From NCBI GenBank assembly GCA_010645155.1, contig CM021315.1:4233811-4297810 (forward strand): a stretch of 64,000 nt of DNA, in the 5' to 3' direction. The number at the start of each line of letters is the position of its first letter. Positions within the stretch are counted from its first letter, which is position 1. Positions 35,278 through 44,279 of the stretch are shown one piece after another. The notes under the pieces are model-generated. The model saw only the letters and a list, made by a program, of their open reading frames with translations. It was not told where the DNA came from and did not search any database. The DNA is from Tigriopus japonicus (lineage: Eukaryota > Arthropoda > Copepoda > Harpacticoida > Harpacticidae). Made by a program: the position numbers and the translations under genes.

Positions 35278-36218
35278 AAAATTTTGGTGCTATACCAAAT
35301 TAGAGTGGATCAAATGACCGACAATCAAAATAGAGCGGTTTTTTGATCGCGTAGTCAAATGAGCGCGAAATCAAAAGAGAGAACAAAAAGAGTGCCAGTA
35401 CAATTTATCCACAATGATATTAAAGTAAATGTGATGCAAATGATGAATATTTCAATGTCATAGAGTGTAAGAAAACGCTAAACATTTACTATCACCATTT
35501 ATTTATATGATTTTATCCTCTCAATGTCATTTTAACCCTTTTATATACTTACCATCATTTGTCACATGTCTCGTCCGCACACTCATTTATCTACCATTTT
35601 GGTGTTTGATTTCTTCCTACAAATATTCAATTGGATTTTTCTCTTTAAAGCTAGCGATAGCTGTACAGTAAGTCATGGTGTTCATCTTGAAGAAAACATT
35701 TATTTTTGCAGGAATAATTCTCCCCTGACTGCTGACCGCTGATTTACCAAATGCCCCACCGTCACTTCTTAAAACATATTTTTTTCTGTATGAAATTGAA
35801 TCATTTCCAAAGAGAGCTTGTCAAGAACATGGCGTCTTCCAAGCCATGGCTAGTTTGAATACAATTTTTGTGACCAATACTGCGAATGCATGAAGCCTTG
35901 CCAAACAAGGAAAATTCTAACAAAAAAAGTCTAAAAAGCCTTCAAAGAACAATTTTTGTCTGCCCTTTTGGGTTTTGGTGAAAATTTCGGATATACCTTG
36001 TTTCTTGTTCCAATGACAAATATGTAATTATTTCTGATTTGAGACTAGCATTTCTAAATTTGATTGCGTTGATTAATATCGGTGGTAATTTGATGTTCGA
36101 TCAAACATATTGGCTCTCTTTTGATTTCCGCGCTAATTTCATATGACGATAAAAAACCGCTCTATTTTGATTGTCGGTCATTTGATTCGCTCTAAAGTTA
36201 TAGGACACCGAAAATTTT
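35278..36218. repeat. Long inverted repeat within the Tc1 complex
   Basis: The left arm (35278-35381) and right arm (36114-36218) are inverted copies sharing TCAAATGACCGACAATCAAA, ATAGAGCGGTTTTTT and GAAATCAAAAGAGAG. About 730 bases of noncoding AT-rich sequence lie between. It is either a separate MITE or the long terminal repeats of the outer Tc1-end element. The arms differ by scattered bases and small indels, so the element is not very recent. Confidence 0.7.
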
Positions 36219-36399
36219 ATTGATTTTTAAATGATACTCGATTTTTGAAAAATACATTTAAGAACCATTTTGCTCCTTAGTTATTCTTTTATCATTTAAA
36301 AGCTATGTTACTTTTCTTTTTAAAAATTTACAAGATTTTGTTTAAAAAACTGCTCAGAACATGTTTTAGACCAAGAGCAAAAGTATTCGTAACATTTTG

Positions 36400-37424
36400 T
36401 CAATAGTTTATTGAATGCCCTTTTTGCTGAATTACACTTAAGAGACGTTTTTTATAATCATTTACAAGATTTTTACATACATCTGAAGGAATGTTAGCCC
36501 ATTCTTCATAACAGATTTGCTCCAGTTCGTCAATTGTCTTTGGACGCACGGATAAGCACGGATACGGACTTTTAATTCTCTCCAAAGGTTTTCAATTGGA
36601 TTAAGGTCCGGATTCATGGAGGGCCAGTCCAAGACCTTAATCCGATTGTCCTTCAACCATTTCTTGACCAAAATACTGTTGTGCTTAGGGTCGTTGTGCT
36701 GGAAGACGAACTGTCGACCAAGCCGAAGTTTCCGCGCTGAACTCTGGAGATTCTCAGCCAAGATATCCCAATTGTCTTCTTTTTTCATTGTCCCATGAAT
36801 TCTCATGAGGTTACCGGTGTCTTTGGCGGAAAAGGAGCCCCATAACATGATCGATCCTCCACCGTGCTTGACCGTAGGGATGGTGTTTTTTGGATGAAAC
36901 GCTTCTCCTTTACGTCGCCAAATCCTTTGAACATCGTTGTGACCAAAAAGCTCAACCTTTGTCTCATCTGACCAAAGAATCCTAGACCAAAAGTCACTGG
37001 TCAAGTCAAGGTACTTCTTGGCAAATTCCAAGCGAGCCTTCAAGTGTCTATCCTTGAGCAAGGGAGTCTTCCGTGGGCGACAAGACTTCAATCCTGCTTT
37101 GTGAAGTGAGCGAGTATCAGTAAACCTTGAGATGGACAATCCATTTTCACTGAGACTGTTCCGGATGTCCTTGACCGTTGTTTGAGGATTATTTGTGACC
37201 TCTCTGACAATCTTCCTCTCAAGTCTGGCTGACAGTTTCCTTGGACGACCGGATCTTGGGAGGTTCACAACCGTTCCGTTCTTTTGTGCCTTCTTCACGA
37301 CGTACTGAATCGTTGAAATCGGGATGTCCAGAAGCTTCAAAATGGCTCTGTAGCCCTTGCCTCCATGATGAAGACTTACTATCTTCTACTTCAAGTCCTT
37401 GTCGAGCTCCTTGACCTTGGTCAT
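36400..37424 (-). pseudogene. Tc1-like transposase with one stop and one frameshift
   Basis: Reading from the ATG at 37424, the protein begins MTKVKELDKDLK, meets a TAG stop at codon 13, then continues in frame with KIVSLHHGGKGYRAI and a paired-like HTH. A GRPRKLS hinge follows, then the DDE core: Asp in ILWSDETKVELFG, Asp in FQHNDPKHNS and Glu in NPDLNPIENLW. After LWRELKVRIRA the frame shifts near 36545-36565, where GCACGGATA occurs twice. The usual C-terminus (ELEQICYEEWANIPSDV, KKRLLSVIQQKGH) is in another frame (36400-36585). All catalytic residues remain, so inactivation looks recent. At about 340 codons in all, the length is normal for Tc1. Confidence 0.9.
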
Positions 37425-38210
37425 GATTGGCTGACTGTGAAGCAATTGTTCAATTCCGTAAAATTTATAAGATCCAAGAAAGATCTAGAAAATCTTGGAA
37501 AAAGGAGACTAAATGACTTTTCTCCGGCTTTCCAGAATGTTCTACATCTTTCGATCAATTTTTTCTGATGAAAAATCTGTTTATAAACCTATTTTTGTTA
37601 ACTTTTTTGCGCGTTACGAATACTTTTGCACTGTCTAAAATTTTATTTTTAATAATTAAAAGTTAGTTTCAGACATTTTTATAAAACAATTGCGGGAAAC
37701 TGGTATTATTCTTAATCGGAAAAAAATATTACATTCTTACAAACTTCTTAGCATAGCATTTAATTGGATATAAAGGATTTTCTGGTTTTCTCGTCACGTT
37801 ACAAATACTTTTGCTCCTGACTGTATGAAGGAAAGTCAACATGGTGGCATTTCGTTTTTCTTCGAGAACTTTTGTCATGAAATGTGCATCAAAAGAAAAG
37901 TTGAAATGGAAGTTGATCAACAAAACTGCAGAATTGTGCATTTGAGGTACTCCTTGAAGATTACTTTAGCATGATTGACTATTTATGGACATAAGATTGT
38001 TAGTAAAAAGAAATTTGGCGAAAATCTGGCGATTTTTCAAATGAGGTGGCGAATTCTAGCGAATTTCGGTGGCACACATTTAAGGAAGCCAGAGTGGCCA
38101 TGCGTACTAACGCATTCATTAAAATGCCGAGTTTAAGTGCTTCCCCAGACGGCGTAGGTTCTAATCCAGTTGGGGGTCGGACTGAAGCTGTCGGGAGAAA
38201 TCCTTTTTTT

Positions 38211-40019
38211 CATACAAAGAGAAAAATGAAGCATCCTGTAGGACCTTTTGAGGTCGGCGGTAAAACCGTCAATGATAGTGAGGTTATGGCCAATATGCTT
38301 GGAGATCAGTTCTCAAGTGTATTTTCAATTCCAAAAAGGGTAGTCAGAGCAGGCCATGACTGTAGCAATGTTGTTGATGAGACTGGCATTGATAGTCAGG
38401 ATAATCGATTGGAGGATCCGGTAGTCACAGATCAAGATGCTTTTGAGGCCATCAAGAGCTTAAAGCTCTCGAGTTCTCCTGAACCTGATGGTGTGACATC
38501 TCAGTTTTTGATGAAATGTTCACAGATTCTTGCCCCTGTTTTCTCCTATTTGATGCGTTGCATTTTAGATCAGGGCAAGTTTCCCTCCTCTCTAAAAATT
38601 GCTCATATCGTTCCAATTTTTAAGGGCGGAGATAAGTCACTCCCTTGTAATTATAGGCCCATTTCTCTGACCTCCAGCGTTGCAAAGGTTTTTGAGAAGA
38701 TTATGAAGTCCAAGCTTGTTGATTATTTGGAAGTCCATGATTTAATTCCTTCTGGACAGCATGGGTTTCGAGCTCATTTTAGTACAGTAACCCAATTGGT
38801 TGATCATATTGAGCAAATCATTGAAGGGCTCGAAAGTCATGAGTCAGTTGATGTAGTCTATCTTGACTTTGCCAAGGCCTGCGATAAGGTAGATCATGGT
38901 CTTTTGCTCGATCAACTCAAAGAGTTAGGGGTCCAGGGTTAGGTCCTGACTTGGATTGATGGTTTCCTAAGCGAAAGGAAGCAAATAGTTAAAGTCGAAG
39001 GATCTTTTAGCGGCATGTATGATGTCAAGTCAGGTGTTCCGCAAGGTTCAATTTTAGGTCCGCTCTTGTTTATTCTCTTTATTGCTCCTCTCCAGAATTT
39101 TAGAACAAAAGCCAGTATTTCTTCATATGCTGATGACACAAAATTAGTTTGTGGAAGGAATGGGCAGGACTCGAAATGTTTAGTTGAGGACTTGGAGAAA
39201 GTCTACTCTTGGGTTGGCGAGAGTAACATGGTATTGAACGGGATGAAATTCCGCACAATGACGTATGGGCGTCAAAATTAGATGTTCCACTCAAAGACAA
39301 TGGAGGTTGTGATATTGAGCAGGTATCGTCTATGAGAGATTTGGGAGTTGTCGTCCAAGATGATGGAAGGTTTGATGAGCATATCCAGTTGAAAGTGGGG
39401 AAGGCATTCAAACGTGCGGCTGGATCTATCGCACTTTCAAGTCCAGAGATAGTATTACAATGCTAACTCTGTACAAGTCGATTGTTCAGCCGCATCTTGA
39501 ATATGCCTCACCCATTTGGGCTCCAATGAGTTCAGCAGGTTTGCGAAAGGTCGAGCAGGTTCAAAGATGTTTTACTAGGAACATCACAGGAATGAGAGAG
39601 CTCTCGTATTGGGAGAGGCTCCAGAAGTTAGGGTTGTACAGTACTCAGAGAAGTGTGAAAGGTATCTGATACTGTATGTCTTCAAGAGCATTCATGGGCT
39701 CTGTCCTAACCTAGGATTTGAGATCAGTTGTAGCGATCGTAGAGGTTTTACGTGCGCTCTGAGAGCACCTCCAAATCCTAAGGAATCAAGGCTAGTTCGA
39801 ACAATGAAGTGCTCCTCTCTTCTTTATCGGGCTCCTTCATTGTTCAATTTGTCGCCTATTTGCCTTCGTCGGGAATATGTAGGAGCTGATCCTCTAACAG
39901 CATTTAAGGCAGGATTGGACAAATTTTTAAAAACTATTCCTGACCAACCCACTATACAAGAGTTGTATAGATCTGCCAACAGTAACTCATTGGTAGATCA
40001 AATTTCATATAAACATTAA
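38211..40019 (+). pseudogene. 5'-truncated LINE reverse transcriptase, disrupted
   Basis: The frame opens at 38046 and is recognisably LINE from about 38211. It carries reverse transcriptase blocks: KSLKLSSSPEPDGVTSQFL, PIFKGGDKSLPCNYRPISLT, GQHGFRAHFSTVTQL, VYLDFAKACDKVDH, SGVPQGSILGPLLF and the catalytic YADDTK. The C-terminal part has LGVVVQDDGRF, IVQPHLEYASPIWAP and LYRSANSNSLVDQ. It has a TAG stop at 38940-38942 and frame changes near 39280, 39425 and 39658. The first 130 bases match the ORF2 at the left edge of the window almost exactly, so both belong to one jockey/CR1-like family. It lies inside the composite element. The 38046-38210 part is not clearly LINE. Confidence 0.88.
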
Positions 40020-40166
40020 TTATTGAAACTATAATAATGATTAACTCTCTTTACAGGGAATCCCATTCCTTGTAGCGGTATTGAAAAATCCGGCCCCCCC
40101 CCCACACACAAAAAAAAATAATCTGTCGATAAAAGCCGTCGAAGACCTGGCAACCCTGCTTCTTAC

Positions 40167-41978
40167 ACATTCTAATTTTATTTACGTATTTAACCAAAAT
40201 TGACAAATTGTAATGAAAATTATTGGTTTTGAGACCTTAGTAACCTTGGAAATAATTTTTAGTTTCCACGTCAAATTTTGAACTTTTCAAAAAAAGCTTC
40301 CATTTGTTATCAAACTTTCTCAGCACCTTGAAGAAATATGTGCATTTCAGACACAAACCTCACTACTTACTCTCCATCTTCGCTTTCCATCCCCAGACTA
40401 AGGAATCTTGTTGCATGCAACCAACAAATATACCTACAGAAACTCAAGTTATGGTAATGGAAGGATCTGAGAAATAATGCAAATTGTAGGCTTACGTTTG
40501 ATTGCCTACTAAGATGACTATTTCTATAAAATACCCTTATAAACTTGAAAACATTGAGCTAAAGATATATCAGTGCAGCGGCGCACGGTGCTTTATTGAC
40601 TTGGAGACATCATTTTTAAGTTTCAGACATTTGAGACCAGTTTTGAGGTGTAGAGACAATGCCATATTTGAAATTGAGTTCGGGAAATTAGGTCACGGGC
40701 CAGATATTGAAGTAATGTTACTTAAAGCATGTTTACAACATATTTTTGAATATTCTCTTTGATCCAATTGTTAGGCACACGTGGGTCGCAGGTTGTCTAA
40801 AGTATTGGTAAAATCTATTTTCCATTGCACATTTCAATGGCAATTTTTGAACAACTTTCTCTAAGGACGAAAATGGACTCTGCACTTTCAGCCTTTTTCT
40901 GCACTTTGTCTTGCAATTTAGGGTACATTTTTATGCAACTTTTGATAACTAACAAGCTATATTTATTTGCACTTTCTGCCCGTCCTTGTTCATCACTAGG
41001 ACCCGGAAAAATATTTGCATAAATGATAAAGTATCCAATATATACTTTTTCAAAAGCTCTAAATATTTGAAAAAATGCCGGATCTTAAAGAAATATTTTT
41101 TTTTGACAACGCCATTGTTTGGTATTTTCGTCTGTGTGCACCGAATTTCCAATTTTGTTTTAGTGAATTTGATGAATTTGGCCGTGTTTGGAGGCACACT
41201 TGACATGTAATTGATTTAACAACACAATTTTTAATTCGTCTCAACAGATGGCGCAGTTTCTTCGTGCTTGACAGTAGTTTTGGAACTGAATGTCTAATCT
41301 CGGTACAAATGCCATTTTGTAAAAAAATTTGAATTATGGGTTCATTGGGTAAGCCCATGGTCATTCATTTATTTTCCCTAATTTTGCCTGCAATATTTTT
41401 TCTGACTCAAATATTTGAGTGCTTATTCAATAATCTTTATAGCAAGAGTTGTCTCATTGGAAATATCTTTTTATGTATTGGAGTCATGGGGCCCGTTTTG
41501 GGTTCTGGAGGCACTAGGTCATAGACCAGGGAACTACTGATTGAGTCATCTTTGACTAGGTTATCTGTGCATTTCTGGGCGCTGGGACCTCTAAACCTCA
41601 ATCGGGACCTCTTAGAGGCGGTGGGACCTCAAAGCAACTATGGAACCTCTAAGTGGCATTGGGACCTCTTAGAGGAAGTGGGTCCTCAAAGCAACCATGG
41701 AACCTCTAAGTGACATTGGAACCTCTTAGGGCAATGGGACCTCAAAGTCTCCAAAGGGCACTAAGCCCTCTAACCCTTTAAGGGTCTCTTGATCGGAAAG
41801 CAAGACGGAGTTTTTAGCAACGCTGGTGCAAAAGTAAAAAAAATAAAAAAATGACCAGTTGTTATCGAAAGAAAGAACTCTAATTCTAACATGGTCCTAT
41901 GAGCCGGATAGCTCTGATTCTAACAAGAATCTCTAACTCTCAAGTTCAAGTGAATGCCACAATTCCCTTATGTGGGCC
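40167..41978. other. Gene-free stretch with one tandem repeat
   Basis: No gene is supported. It contains short ORFs without domains and the 57-bp tandem repeat listed separately. Confidence 0.45.
41604..41752. repeat. 57-bp tandem repeat, about 2.6 copies
   Basis: Copies are at 41604-41660, 41661-41717 and a partial third from 41718. Each begins GGGACCTCTTAGAGG and contains GGACCTCAAAGCAAC and GGAACCTCTAAGTG. Within the unit the word GGGACCTC or GGAACCTC recurs every 15-20 bases, so the unit itself seems to have grown from a shorter repeat. Confidence 0.85.
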
Positions 41979-42095
41979 ACAGCCTACTTTGTGAACCCTA
42001 AACAAAGTGCTGGTTTGCTCCGACAGCTTGCTTGAAACAGCTGTTGCAACAAATGAGACAGCTAGAATCTACCAATTGCTTCCCCCTTTTCAAGG

Positions 42096-42162
42096 CTGTG
42101 TTATAGAGCTGTGGTAGAACACCCGACTCGATTTCTGAAGATCGTGCGTTCGCGCTTCGCCT
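42096..42162 (+). other. tRNA-like relic inside the MITE
   Basis: The stretch has a box-A-like GAGCTGTGGTAGAAC, an anticodon-arm-like segment around ACTCGATTTCTGAAG and a box-B-like GTGCGTTCGCGCTTC at about the right spacing. The stems are imperfect and the B box departs from GGTTCGANTCC, so it is not a functional tRNA gene. It may be a SINE head or a captured tRNA fragment. Confidence 0.3.
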
Positions 42163-42268
42163 TAAGAGTAAATCTTTTTCCAATATTATTACTCTTAGAA
42201 TGATCATTCATTTTTTATAATTATATTTCGTTAGAGTGACGTTTGGTTTACGTTAGGATTCAATTACG

Positions 42269-42290
42269 TTAGGTTAGGTTAGGTTAGGTT
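42269..42290 (+). repeat. Short TTAGG array
   Basis: Four perfect TTAGG units in a row, followed by a partial one. TTAGG is the ancestral arthropod telomere repeat. At 22 bp it may be a chance or transposon-borne sequence and does not mark a chromosome end here. Confidence 0.6.
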
Positions 42291-42486
42291 TAGATGGGAA
42301 AAGGTTGTTTTATTATATTACCTTTCAACTGTTCTTTAATAGAATATCCAGTCCCATAACAATATTTTGTATCTAAGGCTGGGTCATTCTTTTTCATTCT
42401 CGAGTCATCGTGAGCCGAACGCGCAGCTGTAGCAAACAAGCTGTCGGAGCAAACCAGCACTTTGTTTAGGGGTTATACAGCCTACT

Positions 42487-43138
42487 GCCTGTATTTTATT
42501 CAGCAATAGCAATGGTTTTTTACCAATAAAAGTGTACATAAAAAGTACTTGAGTAAGGTCTTGCATAGATATCTAGACTACTAGATGTCTTATTTTGTGG
42601 GCAAAGCAGTACAATGAACAGTCTCCTGAGATTTGATCACAAACCGGTTTAATGTGCTATTCTACCAACCAAGCGGGTGGTCGAAAGACATCCAGTAGTC
42701 TAAATATCTATGACTTTTGATGCATGGCAGGTAGCTCCCATGCAGCGTCAGTCCCTACATCTACAAGCTGTTAAGCGGCTCTGTGTCTCAAGACTAGAGC
42801 CAGAAGTGCAAAATAATGGCCTTTCTTTCATTTTGTGATGCGTTTTGTATGAAAGTTTGATATTTGTCACAGTTTTTTAATCCAATTCATGCTTGAGGTG
42901 TTTGCTTGGGCTGAAGGGTTGAGCTTTGTCCAGCCAACAAAGCCAGTCACGTCAATTTTTCATTAAACCTTTGCATGTCTTGCTTTAGATTGATTTTCCA
43001 TCTGTGGGTGTGGATTGGCGTCTAAGAGTTTCCTTAAGAGAGATCAGGAAGAAGATTGACCTTGGGACCCCTGTCATTGTGGGAAATTGCGCTCAAAACG
43101 CCCTACATATTTTGGACCTCATTTCCCAAAAATTATCG
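42487..43138. other. Gene-free spacer between two MITEs
   Basis: No gene or RNA is supported. I see nothing notable beyond ordinary AT-rich sequence. Confidence 0.4.
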
Positions 43139-43146
43139 CACCTCAT

Positions 43147-43401
43147 CATAGGCGTAGGAGGCAGGGGGGCAGGGGGGACAACTGCCCCCCCTGGCCTCCG
43201 GAGACTGCTAAAATTCGGGCAAATGAGTTGAGATATTCGGGCATTCGGGGAGGGGAAAAATGATATTAAATAACAAGATTAATAGTAAAAATACTGAAGA
43301 ACCAGACAATAATTAATCGCAAATAAATTGTGATTATTATAGAGAAATTCGGGCAAATTTGGTGTTGCCCCCCCAAATAAACCACACCTCCTACGCCTAT
43401 G
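43147..43401. mobile_element. hAT-type MITE with perfect 8-bp duplication
   Basis: The ends are perfect inverted repeats, CATAGGCGTAGGAGG and CCTCCTACGCCTATG. They are flanked by CACCTCAT on both sides (43139-43146 and 43402-43409). The 255-bp interior has G-rich and C-rich runs next to the ends and no coding capacity. Confidence 0.92.
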
Positions 43402-43409
43402 CACCTCAT

Positions 43410-44279
43410 TGATGAAAAGTTGTAATTACAAGCGTAGAGCCTTTACGTCAGCATAATCCTGTCGTTCTCAGAAGGAATAGCCTCTTTTGAGTAGCTAACA
43501 TTCTTTTAACCTGATTCAGTCCGCGTCTAGTAATGCGCGGTTCCTGACTCCAAATCGCCCGGGCTAGATAATGGCTCCCCGGCCCTAGCCGCCAATTCTC
43601 TCCTGATGGCTAACTCAGAGCTAATCTTCGCGGTAGCTGGGGCCACTGGGGCCATGTTGCTCAACACCGTTGCTCGATGCATCCGATCGCAACACGGAAG
43701 AATATTCCGCCTCAGTCATCGCACTTTCCACTCACTCCAGCGACTCCGAGGATGGCCAGCTGCTGAAGTCCATCGCTCAAGCCAAGATAGCCCAGTCGAT
43801 TCTTTAGCGCCCTCTATGGTATCTGAAGCTAGCAGAGCTCTTCTCTTGTTCTCTTTCACTTCTTGCAGTAGACTAGGTCAGTGGCGACTGGCGGGTTCAA
43901 GTTGGGGAATCTCTCTGCTCTGCGGTCGACTGGCGGCCTGCCCGACGGAACAGTCTTTCGGTTGGTCTATATGCAATAGAGCGTTGGCTTGACTGACTTT
44001 GCAGTTGGGCTTGTCGCCTTTACTTGACAGGACGACGAATCGCGCCAAAGAATATTTTGAAACGGGGGGAAAAGGCTTCCATTAGTTCCTCTAACCAACC
44101 ACCCACCTAACCAACCCAGTCAAACTGCCGTAGTAATTCCAATTCCTTCAAGTTCTAGGACTCTAAATTCGCGGGTTGTGTATTTTTGGGGTTTTCGACA
44201 GTGTTCAACTTCCATTGAAGCGAGGTTTGGGGTCAAAATGAGGATTAATTTGTAAGGGATTGTCGGAAAAGGCGAGGAA
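43410..44279. other. Upstream region of the ZNF800-like gene
   Basis: GC content rises between about 43540 and 44000. A 128-codon ORF (43606-43992) is present but has no domain. Another frame has a short coding-looking end (SSDSEDGQLLKSIAQAKIAQ, stop about 43806) that I cannot attach to a gene. The ZNF800-like promoter should lie just before 44280. Confidence 0.35.

Larger units (their letters stand above)
35248..37823 (-). mobile_element. Tc1-like transposon complex with four terminal-repeat copies
   Basis: The outer ends are CAGTCAGGAGCAAAAGTATT inverted on both sides, flanked by TA (35246-35247, 37824-37825). The core GCAAAAGTATTCGTAAC occurs four times: 35257-35273 and 36377-36393 in one orientation, 37613-37629 and 37798-37814 (one mismatch) in the other. 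This fits a Tc1 transposon (about 36.37-37.64 kb, with transposase) inserted in or recombined with a related Tc1-end element. The segment 35278-36218 carries its own inverted repeat of about 105 bp. Confidence 0.82.
31963..40158. mobile_element. Composite hAT-like element holding several nested transposons
   Basis: The left end begins CAGGGTTGCCA (31963) and the right end finishes TGGCAACCCTG (40158), an exact 11-bp inverted repeat. The flanks are CTTCCTAC (31955-31962) and CTTCTTAC (40159-40166), an 8-bp target duplication with one mismatch, as expected for hAT. The 8.2-kb span holds, in order, a minisatellite, a LINE 3' relic, a hAT element containing another hAT element, a Tc1 transposon and a decayed LINE reverse transcriptase. 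Subtracting these leaves roughly 2 kb of original element without a recognisable transposase. The alternative is two unrelated ends that match by chance; the combined terminal repeat and duplication argue against it. Confidence 0.65.
41989..42476. mobile_element. MITE with long inverted ends and 10-bp direct flanking repeats
   Basis: The left end (CCCTAAACAAAGTGCTGGTT, then TGCTCCGACAGCTTG) is repeated inverted at the right end (about 42427-42475), giving arms near 50 bp. ACAGCCTACT is present directly on both sides (41979-41988 and 42477-42486). A 9-10-bp duplication suggests a Mutator-like element; the superfamily is inference. The 488-bp interior has a tRNA-like stretch and a short TTAGG array but no transposase. 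Confidence 0.75.

Noticed and set aside
42096..42162. Functional tRNA gene
   Set aside because: Stem pairing and B box are imperfect and it sits inside a MITE; kept only as a tRNA-like relic.
42269..42290. A chromosome end or internal telomere
   Set aside because: Only four TTAGG units, inside a transposon-like element, with unique sequence on both sides.
43606..43992. 128-codon ORF as a gene
   Set aside because: No domain, odd composition and no splice or promoter support. A competing frame (ending about 43806) looks equally protein-like, so neither can be called.
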